Source: Saprospiraceae bacterium
GTDB taxonomy: Bacteria; Bacteroidota; Bacteroidia; Chitinophagales; Saprospiraceae
DNA: 64,000 nt
Reading direction: 5' to 3'
Assembly: GCA_020631355.1 (NCBI GenBank)
Contig: JAHDHL010000021.1
Coordinates: 1-64,000, forward strand
Shown: piece by piece, positions 25,625 through 36,272 of the stretch
How positions within the stretch are numbered: the first letter of the stretch is position 1
Layout: each line of letters starts with the position of its first letter
Notes under the pieces: generated by a model
Seen by the model: only the letters and a program-made list of their open reading frames with translations
The model's database searches: none
What the model was told of the DNA's origin: nothing
Program-made: the position numbers and the translations under genes

Positions 25625-27139
25625 TTAGTAACCTGGGTTCTGTGTGATTGCACCGTTAGTTACCAAAATTTGAGATTCAGGAATTGGGAATAAATTATGT
25701 ACTCCATCCTGATATCCCAAAGGGCCTAAAACTGTGGCAGCTCTACCTGTTCTCACCAAGTCAAAGAAACGATGTCCCTCCATGGCAAGCTCTACTCTCC
25801 TTTCGTGGTAAATTGCATCCAACAAAGCCTGACCTGAAGCTGTTACATCAGGAAGGATACTGGCATTACCTCCTCTGGCTCTTTCACGCACAAGGTTCAA
25901 TGATGTTCTGGCAGGTCCCTCATTGTTATTATGATAGGCTGCTTCAGCATGCATCAATAAAACATCAGCATATCTGATGACACGGTCATTGGAACCACCA
26001 TTCGGATTAGGATCACCGAAAGGAGCCGTTTCACTTTGATTATCAAAATATTTCTTTGGATAGTAATCATGTGGAAATCCACCAGTAGCTTCCTTAGTGA
26101 ATACACCACGATCACCCATTTCGTCTCCTACTCTGAACAGTGTTGCGGAAAGTCTTGGATCCTCAACATTCGGATTCTCAGCAAAGAACTCATCCACTAA
26201 ATCCTGTGTAGGAAGGTTGAAACCATATCCATTGAACTGTCCTCTTGCTCTTTGGAAAACATTCGTGAATGTTCCCTCATTCTGTGCATTGTACCCCCAG
26301 TTACCACCTGAAGCATTCATATATTGTACTTCGAAAACAGAACCCGGGCCATTCTCTCCAGCAGTCGTAAAGATGGATGCATAGTCATCAGCCAACATGT
26401 ATTCACCTGAAATGATGATATCATTAGCGGTCTGCTCTGCCATGAGGTAATTACGATTCCACAAGTAAGCCTTGGTTAATAATCCACGTGCTGCACCTTT
26501 TGTGATTCTTCCAATCTCATTGGAAGACAATTCACTTCTCAAAGGAAGCACATCGATAGCTTGTGTCAAATCATCAATGATGATATCCCAGATTTCACTA
26601 GCAGGACTTCTTGGCATGGAATATTCACTTGGAGCCAATACATGATCTGCCTTAGGAACATCACCAAACATGGTTACCAGATTAAAGAAAAAGTAACTAC
26701 GGATGAAGCGAGCTTCTCCGAGTACCTGACTCTTGATGGTTTCATCCATATCGATATTCGGGATATTTTCCAAAACGACATTCGCTCTATAAATACCTTC
26801 GAAACTTGCAGTCCATTCGGATGCAATATGCTCGTCATTGGCTTGACCTTGGAATGTTTCCAATAACAATAGACCAAATGCATCATTGTCACCTGAACCA
26901 CCCTTTTGGGAATCATCAGACATGACATCACCCCAGAACCATCTAAAGTGCCCTGCTGGTGTCAATTCGTATTGTAGACTTGCATAAGCTGCATTCACTG
27001 CTGCCCTTGCATCTTCTTCTGATTGATAAAAATTCTCAGATGTATCACCTATGATTGGAGACTTATCCAGGAAATCATCTCCACATCCCATTAGGAAAAA
27101 CATGGAGGTTAGTAGTATGATATTAAGTTTCTTCTTCAT
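25625..27139 (-). CDS. susD: SusD/RagB family nutrient-binding outer membrane lipoprotein
   Basis: The protein is 504 residues from the ATG at 27139. A TTG 9 bases upstream is also in frame, but the ATG gives the typical signal MKKKLNIILLTSMFFLMGC. The N-terminal SusD-like part (FLDKSPI, NFYQSEEDARAAVNAAYASLQ) and TPR-rich core (ARFIRSYFFFNLVTMFGDVP, ITKGAARGLLTKAYLWN) are clear. So is the C-terminal SusD part (DVLLMHAEAAYHNN, LVRERARGG, ERRVELAMEGHRFFDLVRTG, LFPIPESQI). SusD proteins lie on the SusC barrel as a lid and capture oligosaccharides. It starts 9 bp after the susC stop, so the pair is co-transcribed. Confidence 0.96.
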   Translation of the reverse strand: MKKKLNIILLTSMFFLMGCGDDFLDKSPIIGDTSENFYQSEEDARAAVNAAYASLQYELTPAGHFRWFWGDVMSDDSQKGGSGDNDAFGLLLLETFQGQANDEHIASEWTASFEGIYRANVVLENIPNIDMDETIKSQVLGEARFIRSYFFFNLVTMFGDVPKADHVLAPSEYSMPRSPASEIWDIIIDDLTQAIDVLPLRSELSSNEIGRITKGAARGLLTKAYLWNRNYLMAEQTANDIIISGEYMLADDYASIFTTAGENGPGSVFEVQYMNASGGNWGYNAQNEGTFTNVFQRARGQFNGYGFNLPTQDLVDEFFAENPNVEDPRLSATLFRVGDEMGDRGVFTKEATGGFPHDYYPKKYFDNQSETAPFGDPNPNGGSNDRVIRYADVLLMHAEAAYHNNNEGPARTSLNLVRERARGGNASILPDVTASGQALLDAIYHERRVELAMEGHRFFDLVRTGRAATVLGPLGYQDGVHNLFPIPESQILVTNGAITQNPGY

Positions 27140-27148
27140 GATTTTCAA

Positions 27149-30100
27149 TTAAAATGTGAGTTGTAATCCACCAATGAATGATCTAGCCTGAGGATAGAAT
27201 CCTCTATCGATACCTGCAGCTAGTACGCCGCCATAAGCACCGATTTCTGGGTCGAATCCTGAGTACTTGGTGAATGTGAATAAATTATTGGATGAAACAT
27301 AGAATCTAAGATTCTTGATTTTCATTCTCTGCATTACTGATTCAGGTAGTGTATATCCTAACTGGATATTCTTCAATCTCAAGTAAGAACCATCCTCGAC
27401 AAAACGATCAGAAGCTCTGGAGTTGAAGTTCGGATCACTCAAACTTACCCTTGGCTCAGAGTTGGAAGTACCCTCTCCAGTCCATCTATCCAAGATTGAA
27501 TTCGGCCTGTTAGAGAATGCCAAGTCATATCTTACGGATGCATTATAGATGTCATTCCCTGACACACCTTGGAAGAAAATATTCAAATCAAAATCCTTGT
27601 ACTTGAAATTGGTTGTGAATGCATAGGAGAAATCAGGATTAGGATTACCGATTACGGTTCTGTCATTCTGATCAATGACGCCATCATCATTCAAATCCTT
27701 GAAACGAATATCACCCGGTGCCGTAGCTGCTGCCTGGAATGCATGTGCTGCCACTTCTTCTCCATTCTGGAAAATTCCATCAGTCACATATCCAAAGAAA
27801 GAACCCAAAGGCAAACCTACATCCGTGTACGTTACGTTACCACCATGGAACGTTACATTACCAGCAGTAGCTGGTTCTGCACCTGAACCCAATGCTGTAA
27901 CTTCGTTACTGATTTTCGTGATGTTACCACCAATATCATAAGAGAAATCTCCGATTTTATCTCTATAAGTAACAGCCAATTCGATACCATTGTTCCTCAT
28001 GGATGCCACATTTCTGAAAGGAGCCGCAGCACCAACAGTTGCAGGAATCGGAGGATTATAAAGCATATCCTTGGTATTCTTAATGAAATAATCCGATGTT
28101 ACTGTCACCTTACCATTCCATAATTCCATATCTACACCTACATTGAACTGTTCGATGGTTTCCCATTGTAGTTCAGGATTGGCAATCGTCAAAGGCACAC
28201 TACCATTCGTGATGGTCTCATTGTTACCGAAAGAATAGTTCTGACCTGAATTCACAACAGTATAGTATCCATAATTAGGGATACGGTCATTACCATTCCT
28301 ACCCCATCCAGTTCTCAACTTCAGGAAAGTAACGATACCCAAATCCCAATTTTCCTCGGAAGCAAGCCATCCGAATGAGAATGATGGAAAATATCCGAAT
28401 CTGTTGTCAGGACCGAATTTGGAAGAACCGTCTGTTCTCATAATAGCAGTCAAAATATACTTACCATCATAACCATAGTTCACCCTACCGAAGTAACTCA
28501 ATAGTGTCTCCTCCTCACCTACTTCAAATGCACCTTGTGATTCAAGAGGGTCGATTGTGTTGGAAATGAATGCATCCTCAGGGTCGTTAGAGGGCAGGTT
28601 CGTATTGGAGCCACCGCTTCCACGATACGTTCTTGACAATACGGTGTTACCCAAATCCACTGATAACTTATGTACATCATTGAATGTCTTATTATAGGAT
28701 AGGACATTCTCAAACTGGTTAGCTGTCCAAGTGTTGTTGTTCAGAATAACAACATTCACATCCCTGATTTCATGAGCAGGAGCATCCCTTAGGTCAGGGT
28801 CATTACTCAAATTGAAACGAGGTAGGAAGATATCCTGCGTAGCGAAAGTCGCATCCACACTATATGTGGATCTCAATGAAATGTCCTTAGTGAAATCAAA
28901 TTTTCCAAAAATGGAACCTACTACACGGTTACTTGTCCAAGTATCATATGTAAGGTCTATCTGATTTACTGGGTTAGCGATATCCGTATCAGCATAACGA
29001 GAATATGCATAAGTTCCATCAGCCTTGTATACTGGTGTCGTTGGGTCGATATTCAACGCTCTTACTAAAGGTGTAGCAAACTCATTATTTTCAGGAATAG
29101 CACTTCTCTGTAAGTTGGTGAAACCAACATTTGTTCCGACAGTCAACCAATCCTTTACTTTGAAATCAGCATTCAATCTTGCGGTGTATCTGTTGAATCT
29201 TGCTTTCTCACCACCAACGATACCATCCTGTTGGAAGTATCCACCAGAAACGGTAAAGTTTGATTTCTTACCACCACCAGACATTCTGATGTTATGACTT
29301 GATATCGGAGCATTCTCGAAAATGGCATCTTGCCAATCCGTACCCACACCCAATACATCAGGGTTCTGAAATTCTGGCCTTGGAATTTGTCCTGCATTGA
29401 TAAATGCCTCATTCTGGATGATGGCATACTCTCTTGCATTCAATAGGTTCATTTTTTTCCAAGGACTTTGGATACCATAATATCCATCATAGGTTATCTC
29501 ACCCTCCTTTTCGAAGTCACCTGACTTTGTTGTAATCAATACAACTCCGTTCGCACCTCTGGAACCATAGATGGCTGAAGCTGCAGCATCTTTCAGGATA
29601 CTGATGGATTCAATATCATTAGCATTCAAAAAATCCAATCCCTCCACTGGGATTCCATCCACAACATAAAGTGGATCACTTGCACTCAAACTACCTGCAC
29701 CCCTGATTCGTACACTCAATGTACTACCTGGAGAACCTGAGTTCTGTGTAACCGTCACACCGGCAGAACGACCTTGTAAGGCTTGCTCTACCCTTAGTAC
29801 AGGTGTTTGGGTAATTTCATCCGAGGTGATTACAGAAACAGCAGCATTTACCTTACTCCTTTTTTCTGTACCATAACCGATCACCACAATTTCATTAATC
29901 AATGATGCTTCAGGACTCATCACAAGATTGATTTCGGTTTGGTTACCTACTTCGATTTCTTGTGTTGTCATTCCCACATATGAGAAAACCAGTATATCAT
30001 TGTTACTGGAAACCGTCAAGGAAAAATATCCTTCTTCATCTGTGGCCGTACCCTGATTGGGGTTGTCCTTTACACTAACTGTAGCACCAATGATTCCCTG

Positions 30101-30199
30101 TCCATCTTCCGAGGAGGTTACCATACCTGTGACAGTTCTGTCCTGAGAGAACAGGTAGGTGCTTGTTAATAATAAACACATAAGTACTACATACCTCAT
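27149..30199 (-). CDS. susC: SusC/RagA family TonB-dependent outer membrane transporter
   Basis: This is a 1,016-residue outer membrane protein whose signal peptide ends YLFSQ (residue 19). It has a carboxypeptidase-regulatory-like domain (about 21-95, RTVTGMVTSSEDGQGIIGAT, FSYVGMTTQEI). The SusC signature with TonB box follows (NEIVVIGYGTEKR, about 108-120). The plug has RVEQALQGRSAGVTV, VRIRGAGSLSASDPLYVVDG and EAT-type DAAASAIYGSRGANGVVLITTK. A 22-strand barrel runs to the C-terminal RSFIGGLQLTF. It imports oligosaccharides across the outer membrane with energy from TonB. It is first in the operon susC-susD-binding lipoprotein-GH16-GH3, divergent from the regulator. Confidence 0.97.
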   Translation of the reverse strand: MRYVVLMCLLLTSTYLFSQDRTVTGMVTSSEDGQGIIGATVSVKDNPNQGTATDEEGYFSLTVSSNNDILVFSYVGMTTQEIEVGNQTEINLVMSPEASLINEIVVIGYGTEKRSKVNAAVSVITSDEITQTPVLRVEQALQGRSAGVTVTQNSGSPGSTLSVRIRGAGSLSASDPLYVVDGIPVEGLDFLNANDIESISILKDAAASAIYGSRGANGVVLITTKSGDFEKEGEITYDGYYGIQSPWKKMNLLNAREYAIIQNEAFINAGQIPRPEFQNPDVLGVGTDWQDAIFENAPISSHNIRMSGGGKKSNFTVSGGYFQQDGIVGGEKARFNRYTARLNADFKVKDWLTVGTNVGFTNLQRSAIPENNEFATPLVRALNIDPTTPVYKADGTYAYSRYADTDIANPVNQIDLTYDTWTSNRVVGSIFGKFDFTKDISLRSTYSVDATFATQDIFLPRFNLSNDPDLRDAPAHEIRDVNVVILNNNTWTANQFENVLSYNKTFNDVHKLSVDLGNTVLSRTYRGSGGSNTNLPSNDPEDAFISNTIDPLESQGAFEVGEEETLLSYFGRVNYGYDGKYILTAIMRTDGSSKFGPDNRFGYFPSFSFGWLASEENWDLGIVTFLKLRTGWGRNGNDRIPNYGYYTVVNSGQNYSFGNNETITNGSVPLTIANPELQWETIEQFNVGVDMELWNGKVTVTSDYFIKNTKDMLYNPPIPATVGAAAPFRNVASMRNNGIELAVTYRDKIGDFSYDIGGNITKISNEVTALGSGAEPATAGNVTFHGGNVTYTDVGLPLGSFFGYVTDGIFQNGEEVAAHAFQAAATAPGDIRFKDLNDDGVIDQNDRTVIGNPNPDFSYAFTTNFKYKDFDLNIFFQGVSGNDIYNASVRYDLAFSNRPNSILDRWTGEGTSNSEPRVSLSDPNFNSRASDRFVEDGSYLRLKNIQLGYTLPESVMQRMKIKNLRFYVSSNNLFTFTKYSGFDPEIGAYGGVLAAGIDRGFYPQARSFIGGLQLTF

Positions 30200-30237
30200 A
30201 AAAATTGATTTGATTGTTATCTTAATAGTGATGTTAC

Positions 30238-30245
30238 CAAAAGTA
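30238..30245 (-). promoter_or_regulatory. -7 promoter box of the susC operon
   Basis: On the minus strand TACTTTTG (plus-strand CAAAAGTA) matches TAnnTTTG, 38 bp upstream of the susC ATG. No TTG lies at standard spacing, which fits a promoter that depends on an activator such as the divergent regulator. Confidence 0.55.
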
Positions 30246-30402
30246 TGATTTTCTGCAATTAAATTTCAGCCGACCAAATTAAATTCTAAAAAGAACGAAC
30301 TGAACAAATAAATAGCGTCGTTCAAAGCTACTTTACAACAAATGATTTCTCACCATTACTATATACTACAAAAATACTCACTACACAACTACATCATATA
30401 TT

Positions 30403-33357
30403 TTGCAAAATAAGCACCTAAACACTACGTTATTACTACTCAAGTCCCAAAATTATCATAATTTCATACTACACATACATATATGGATTATTAAAAAGCA
30501 CCTACTCATATTACTTTTTTCTTTCTTGTTCAAAACAGTGGTTTTTGGACAAGAATCTTATCTGGGTACACCATTCATACAATCATACAGTAAGGACGAT
30601 TATGCCTCCGGACTTCACAATTGGGAAATCGGACAAGATAAGAGAGGTATCATGTACTTTGCTAATGATGCCGGACTATTGGTTCATGATGGTCGATTCT
30701 GGAACACCTATTCCATTCCGAACAGAACGACTTTCCGTTCATTGGTCATTGCACCCAATGGCATCATCTATGGTGGAGCACAGAATGAGATAGGTTATTT
30801 CAAACCCAATGACAATGGATTGTGGATTTTCCATTCCCTTAAAGAGAAAATTCCTGAACAACACAGGGAATTCGAGGATGTTTGGGATATCATATTCCTT
30901 AATGACGCCATATTCTTCAGGTCTTCAGGTAAAGTTTTTAAATATGAGAACGATACCTTCGATGTAACAGAACAACTGGACGTACAATTTATTGGTAAGG
31001 TCGGTAATGAAATATGTGTACATGATGTACAGGAAGGCACTTATTTCCTTAGGAACGGAGAATATGTGGATAGTCCTATTGGCCAACATTTAATTGGTAA
31101 TGAAGTGGAGGGTGTCATCCCAATGGATGGAGGATACATCGTACCAACTAAGGAAAAGGGTATCTTCTACATTTATAATGGAGAGAAAAGACCTTGGAAT
31201 CCTACCATCCAAACCTATCTGAAAGAAAACAAGATAGAATCCATTGCCCAATTACCCAATGAACAATATGGAATAGGTACCATATATGGGGGTTTATTAA
31301 TTGTCAATAAGGAAGGTGAGGTACTACAGCACATCGACAAGGAGGACGGACTTCCGAGCAATAGTATCCTAAGTCAGTATATTGACAAGGACAATAATCT
31401 TTGGATTGGACTGGACAAGGGTATTGCCTATTTGCAGGTCAATTCAGAATTCACTAGAATATTTCCGGATGGTTCATTGGAGGGTGCCGGATATACAGCC
31501 AAGGTTCACAAAGGAATTCTTTACCTTGGCACCAATAATGGTTTGTATGCCACACCATTAGAAAAGAATACGAATCAGTTCAATTATTCAACACGGTTCC
31601 GACTCGTATCCGGAACCAAGAACCAAACATGGGGATTGGATATCGTTAATGATCAGTTGATTCTTTCCCATAGCGACGGAGCCTCCATTATTGAGGAGTA
31701 TACTTCTCGGCCACTGGTCAATTCTTATGGTTATTGGTTATTCAATGAATTGGAACATACGGAACATCCCATTGTCGCAGGAACCTACGAGGGGATCTCT
31801 TTCTACAATAAGGGGAACAATGCCCCGTCACTCATCATGGATTTTAAAGGATTCAATGAGTCTTCTCGTTTTGTCGAGGAAGATCGTGACGGTAATATAT
31901 GGGTTGCCCATCCTTACAAAGGAATCTATAGGATTAGTACCTCTAAAGGAATCAGTACAGGAGTAGTTACATTATTGGGTCAGGCCGATGGTCTTCCATC
32001 CAATTTACATAACCACTTATTCAAAATCGGGGATGAGATTATTTTTTGTGGCGAATACGGAACATATAACTATGACCCACAACAACGAAAATTCATACCC
32101 AATACTTCCTTTAATGAAATTTTTGGGGAACAGACCAAAATCAGAAGACTTTCAGAAACGGAAAATGGAAACATCTGGTTCATTACGGATAAAGAAGTGG
32201 GGTTTCTCAACATTGATGACCTTGGTGTAGACAAGAAAATCAATAAGGTTGTTTATCCTGAGTTACAGGACTTGCTCATTGGAGGATTCGAAAGTATGTA
32301 TCCATATAATGAGAAAAATGTATTCATCGGAGCTGAGAAAGGATTCATCCACTTCCAACCCAAGAAAAGTGTAGCAACTGATAGTTTCTTTGAAATCATC
32401 ATGCATGAGATTGCTATCACCCAGCCCACTAGAATCCCCATATTCCACGGAAATTATTGGAAGGGAGAATGGGTTCAATCCGTCATTGATGCCAATGGTT
32501 ATCTCCCCTACTCCAATAATGCATTATCATTCCATTATTCCGCTACCAGTTTTGAGCACCAAGAGTATCTAAAATTCAGATATCAATTACAAGGATATCA
32601 TGATGAATGGTCTGATTGGTCATCACAACGAGACAAGGAGTACACGAATTTATCACCCGGCCAGTATGTCTTCATGGTCCAAGCCAAGGATTACCAAGGC
32701 ATTGAGACCCCTGTATATGTATATGTTTTCACTGTTGCCCCTCCTTGGTATCTTAGTACTTGGGCCTTTATTCTTTATGGCTTACTACTCTTGGCTTTGG
32801 TTTATCTACTGACCAAGTTCCTCAACAAACGTTATCAGGATCTTGAGGAAGACCACGAAAAAATCCTACAACAAACACAGGAAGAAATCAACAAACTGAA
32901 AAGTGAGAAGATGGAACTGGAACTTGAGCACAAGAAAAGGGCGCTTGTATCCTCCACACTCCTATTGGTCAAGAAAAATGAAACCTTGGCTGAAATCAAG
33001 GATGAATTATCCCATTTGAAAAAAGAAACAATTAATTCAAAACTCAAACCCAAAATCAATAAACTCATCCACAAACTCCAACAAAACGAGATATTGGATG
33101 AGGGTTGGGAACAATTCATGTTGCACTTCAATGAATTACATGGTGATTTCCTTAAGAGACTCAAAAAACAGTATCCTAGCTTGACTCCTAAGGACCTCAA
33201 ACTCTGTGGTTACCTTAGAATGAACCTGAATACAAAGGAAATTGCATCCCTAATGAACGTGAGTGTCAGGGGTGTGGAGGCCAGTAGGTACAGGTTAAGG
33301 AAAAAGATTGATCTGGATAGTTCTGAGAATCTGACCGAGTTCTTTATGAATTATTAA
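30403..33357 (+). CDS. Propeller/Y_Y_Y-domain regulator with LuxR-type helix-turn-helix (glucan locus regulator)
   Basis: This is about 984 residues. A signal-like hydrophobic stretch (KKHLLILLFSFLF) is followed by regulator propeller repeats (LHNWEIGQDKRGIMYFAN, EDGLPSNSILSQYIDKDNNLWIGLDKG, ENGNIWFITD). A Y_Y_Y domain follows (about 730-790, LKFRYQLQGYHDEWSDW, FMVQAKD), then one membrane helix (about 795-815) and a coiled coil (825-900). The cytoplasmic end is LuxR-like (LTPKDLKLCGYLRMNLNTK, EIASLMNVSVRGVEASRYRLRKK). Unlike hybrid two-component regulators it has no kinase or receiver domain, so sensing in the periplasm is passed straight to DNA binding. It is divergent from susC and probably controls that operon. 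The start is uncertain: the first possible codon is TTG at 30403, and no in-frame ATG precedes the signal peptide. Confidence 0.85.
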   Translation: MQNKHLNTTLLLLKSQNYHNFILHIHIWIIKKHLLILLFSFLFKTVVFGQESYLGTPFIQSYSKDDYASGLHNWEIGQDKRGIMYFANDAGLLVHDGRFWNTYSIPNRTTFRSLVIAPNGIIYGGAQNEIGYFKPNDNGLWIFHSLKEKIPEQHREFEDVWDIIFLNDAIFFRSSGKVFKYENDTFDVTEQLDVQFIGKVGNEICVHDVQEGTYFLRNGEYVDSPIGQHLIGNEVEGVIPMDGGYIVPTKEKGIFYIYNGEKRPWNPTIQTYLKENKIESIAQLPNEQYGIGTIYGGLLIVNKEGEVLQHIDKEDGLPSNSILSQYIDKDNNLWIGLDKGIAYLQVNSEFTRIFPDGSLEGAGYTAKVHKGILYLGTNNGLYATPLEKNTNQFNYSTRFRLVSGTKNQTWGLDIVNDQLILSHSDGASIIEEYTSRPLVNSYGYWLFNELEHTEHPIVAGTYEGISFYNKGNNAPSLIMDFKGFNESSRFVEEDRDGNIWVAHPYKGIYRISTSKGISTGVVTLLGQADGLPSNLHNHLFKIGDEIIFCGEYGTYNYDPQQRKFIPNTSFNEIFGEQTKIRRLSETENGNIWFITDKEVGFLNIDDLGVDKKINKVVYPELQDLLIGGFESMYPYNEKNVFIGAEKGFIHFQPKKSVATDSFFEIIMHEIAITQPTRIPIFHGNYWKGEWVQSVIDANGYLPYSNNALSFHYSATSFEHQEYLKFRYQLQGYHDEWSDWSSQRDKEYTNLSPGQYVFMVQAKDYQGIETPVYVYVFTVAPPWYLSTWAFILYGLLLLALVYLLTKFLNKRYQDLEEDHEKILQQTQEEINKLKSEKMELELEHKKRALVSSTLLLVKKNETLAEIKDELSHLKKETINSKLKPKINKLIHKLQQNEILDEGWEQFMLHFNELHGDFLKRLKKQYPSLTPKDLKLCGYLRMNLNTKEIASLMNVSVRGVEASRYRLRKKIDLDSSENLTEFFMNY

Positions 33358-33503
33358 TTCAAACAAGCCCTACCCACCCAATCCGAACACCAATTATTCA
33401 TTGGCACTTGCTCCCGTTATCCTAATTTTTGTTTATCCATTCCGAATTTCTCGCAATTTAGTGTAATTTAAACACTTATTATTCAACCAATCCTTACATC
33501 ACT

Positions 33504-35339
33504 ATGGGTTTATCTACTCCTGATATCATATTTTTCATTGGATACATTTGTATCATGGTTGGCTTTGGAATCTGGATTTCCAATAAGGATAAGGGCAATC
33601 AAACATCAAAGGATTACTTCCTTGCCAGTAAGTCACTTCCTTGGTGGGCTGTAGGTGGCTCCCTTATTGCTTCCAACATTTCAACGGAACAAATATTAGG
33701 CATGAATGGCTCAGCCTTTGCTATTGGGCTGGCCATATCAGCATATGAACTCATGGCTGCCATTACCTTGATTCTGGTGGCCAAATACTTCTTACCTGTT
33801 TTCATTAAGGAGGGCATTTATACCATGCCCCAATTCCTTGAACAAAGATACAATGGTACAGTACGCTCAATCATGGCGTTCATCTGGGTAGCCCTCATTA
33901 TATTCGTTAACATTACCTCTATCTTTTATCTGGGAGGATTGGCCATCGAAAACATTACAGGTTGGCCATTGATCTATGGAATCATTGGATTGGCGCTTTA
34001 TTCAGCAGCTTTCTCCATTTTCGGTGGTTTGAAAGCAGTAGTTTGGACAGATGTGGCTCAGGTAGTCGTATTGGTTATTGGGGGATTGGTAGCGAGTTAT
34101 ATGGTGGTTTCTTTCGTTGGAGGCGGAGGTTATATCGCAGGCCTGAAACAGTTATTTGCCGAAGCACCTGAGAAATTCGATATGATTTTTGAAAAAACCA
34201 CAACATACATTAATATTCAAACAGGAGAAGAAGAATCAGCCTACAAGCACCTTCCGGGTATTTCCGTACTTATCGGAGGAATGTGGATTGCCAATCTTTA
34301 CTATTGGGGAAACAACCAATACATCATACAAAGAGCATTGGCTTCCAAATCCATAAAAGAAGCACAAAGAGGTGTAGCTTTTGCTGCAGCACTGAAAATG
34401 CTGATGCCACTCATCGTAGCTATTCCAGGTATCGCGGCCTTTGTCATACTACAAGACCCTGCTGCCTATGGTTTTGAGGGAACAGGTATCAACAAGGCGG
34501 ATGAAGCATTTCCTTGGGTTCTGAACAACTTTGTTCAGGATGGCTTGAAAGGATTGGTATTTGCAGCCTTGGTGGCAGCAATCGGTTCTTCTATCAGTTC
34601 GATGGTCAATAGTGTATCTACCATGTTTACCCTTGATATTTACAGACCTTTATTTTATAAAGGGAATGATGAGGCATTCGAAAATGACAAACACCTTGTT
34701 ACCGTGGGTAAGATTGTTGCGACGGCTTGTTTGGTCATTGGAATCCTAGTAGCACCTTTCCTTGGGAGCTTGGAACAAGTCATCCAGTTCATTCAGGAAT
34801 TCACCGGATTCCTGAGTCCGGGTGTTCTGGTCGTATTCATTCTGGGTATGTTCTGGAAAAGAGCAAATGCCAATGCAGCACTGATTGTGGTGATTTCATC
34901 CATTCCATTATCATTCATACTAAAATTCCTAGATGCGCAAGCTATTCTACCCATGCCTTTCCTTGATAGAATGGGTTTGTCTTTCCTCATACTTACGACA
35001 ATGATGGTTGGATTCTCCCTATTCTTCAATAATAAACCAAAGGAGGGACCTTCTGATTTCGCTTTGAGAATGATTGTTCTTGTAGCTCTTATCCTTATTT
35101 CAGTACCATCAGGATTCAAGTTCGTATTGGACCAACCATCTGACACGCCAGCCTGGATGGGTTATCTTATCCTCGCCTTATCAGCAGTGGTATTCGCAAT
35201 GATTCTTATGGAAAAGAATGAGGATGATCCCAAAGCAATACAAACAGACAATAGTCTATTCAAAACAGATTTGGTATTCAATACCTCTGCTATGATCGTT
35301 GTCGCTATATTGGCTATTACATATTGGACACTTTGGTAA
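33504..35339 (+). CDS. Sodium/solute symporter, SGLT-like (SSS family)
   Basis: This is a 611-residue inner membrane protein with 13-15 hydrophobic segments. SSS-family marks include DYFLASKSLPWWAVGGSLIASNIS, split here as DYFLASKSLPWW and GGSLIASNISTEQ, then MPQFLEQRYN, SAAFSIFGGLKAVVWTDVAQ and GLVFAALVAAIGSSISSMVNS, the usual sodium-site region. This subgroup (sodium/sugar cotransporters of Bacteroidota) often takes up glucose or galactose. It lies 146 bp after the regulator on the same strand and divergent from the SusCD operon. Uptake of glucose released by GH3 is a reasonable inference. Length and topology are normal. Confidence 0.9.
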   Translation: MGLSTPDIIFFIGYICIMVGFGIWISNKDKGNQTSKDYFLASKSLPWWAVGGSLIASNISTEQILGMNGSAFAIGLAISAYELMAAITLILVAKYFLPVFIKEGIYTMPQFLEQRYNGTVRSIMAFIWVALIIFVNITSIFYLGGLAIENITGWPLIYGIIGLALYSAAFSIFGGLKAVVWTDVAQVVVLVIGGLVASYMVVSFVGGGGYIAGLKQLFAEAPEKFDMIFEKTTTYINIQTGEEESAYKHLPGISVLIGGMWIANLYYWGNNQYIIQRALASKSIKEAQRGVAFAAALKMLMPLIVAIPGIAAFVILQDPAAYGFEGTGINKADEAFPWVLNNFVQDGLKGLVFAALVAAIGSSISSMVNSVSTMFTLDIYRPLFYKGNDEAFENDKHLVTVGKIVATACLVIGILVAPFLGSLEQVIQFIQEFTGFLSPGVLVVFILGMFWKRANANAALIVVISSIPLSFILKFLDAQAILPMPFLDRMGLSFLILTTMMVGFSLFFNNKPKEGPSDFALRMIVLVALILISVPSGFKFVLDQPSDTPAWMGYLILALSAVVFAMILMEKNEDDPKAIQTDNSLFKTDLVFNTSAMIVVAILAITYWTLW

Positions 35340-35383
35340 TCATTTAAATCGTACCTTAGTCATCCAATCGAAATGTAATATTT

Positions 35384-36145
35384 ATGGATATCCAACATTT
35401 GGCACAAATCATAGATGATGCCGCAAAGAATGCCATAGCCATTCCACAATTGAGCATTGATCATCCTTTTGATGAAACAACAGCCTATGATATTCAGGCT
35501 GCCTCAATCCAAAGGCGCATCCAAAGGGGGGAACAACTGGTAGGGCTCAAGATGGGCTTCACTTCATATGCCAAAATGGAACAGATGGGTGTCCATGATA
35601 TGATATGGGGTAGATTGACTGACCAAATGCTAATCCAGAATGGTGAAACCATATCATTGGATACAATGATACATCCTAGGGCAGAGCCAGAAATCTGCTT
35701 CAGAATCAGTAAGGATGTAGATAAGCAACTGACCATGGATGATATTCCTGAATATGTGGATGGAATTGCGGCAGCTATCGAAATCATAGATTCTCGTTAT
35801 CAGAACTTCAAATTCTCATTAGAGGATGTCATTGCAGACAATTGTTCTTCTACAGGCTTCGTGGTTGGGGAATGGCATCCTATTGATACTCCTCTTTCCA
35901 ATCTTAGCATGAATTTATCATTTGATGGGAAACTGCAACAAGAGGGGAATTCGGATGCCATTTTGGGAAATCCTTGGCAATCATTACTCGATGCCAGTCG
36001 ATTAGCAATCAAATACGGTGAATCCATAAAAAAAGGAGCTTACATTATGGCTGGAGCAGCCACACCCGCAACTTATATCAAGGAAGGAATAATGGTTCAG
36101 GCAGAGGTAGAACGTCTGGGTTCCGTATCATTCAACGTAAAATAA
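35384..36145 (+). CDS. 2-keto-4-pentenoate hydratase/oxalocrotonate decarboxylase family protein, second copy
   Basis: This is a 253-residue FAH-superfamily protein and a diverged paralogue of the product at 9957-10751. It keeps LVGLKMGFTSYAKMEQMGV, the acidic metal site HPRAEPEICF, AIEIIDSRYQNF, IADNCSSTGFVVGEW and IMAGAATPATYI. Compared with copy one, the metal site has Pro-Glu in place of Ala-Glu, and EIIDSRY is closer to DmpH-type oxalocrotonate decarboxylases. It lies 44 bp after the symporter on the same strand, so co-transcription is likely and its substrate could come from the imported compound. No other meta-cleavage gene is adjacent. Confidence 0.8.
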   Translation: MDIQHLAQIIDDAAKNAIAIPQLSIDHPFDETTAYDIQAASIQRRIQRGEQLVGLKMGFTSYAKMEQMGVHDMIWGRLTDQMLIQNGETISLDTMIHPRAEPEICFRISKDVDKQLTMDDIPEYVDGIAAAIEIIDSRYQNFKFSLEDVIADNCSSTGFVVGEWHPIDTPLSNLSMNLSFDGKLQQEGNSDAILGNPWQSLLDASRLAIKYGESIKKGAYIMAGAATPATYIKEGIMVQAEVERLGSVSFNVK

Positions 36146-36272
36146 TTATCAATACACCAAACTTATTAACTCATCTGATAAATTATAACATTCATCATTA
36201 AACTACTGATACTCATCTAAGGTTAAAAAAATTCGTACAACCTAGGTCATTCTGTTATTGTCATTCAACCAG

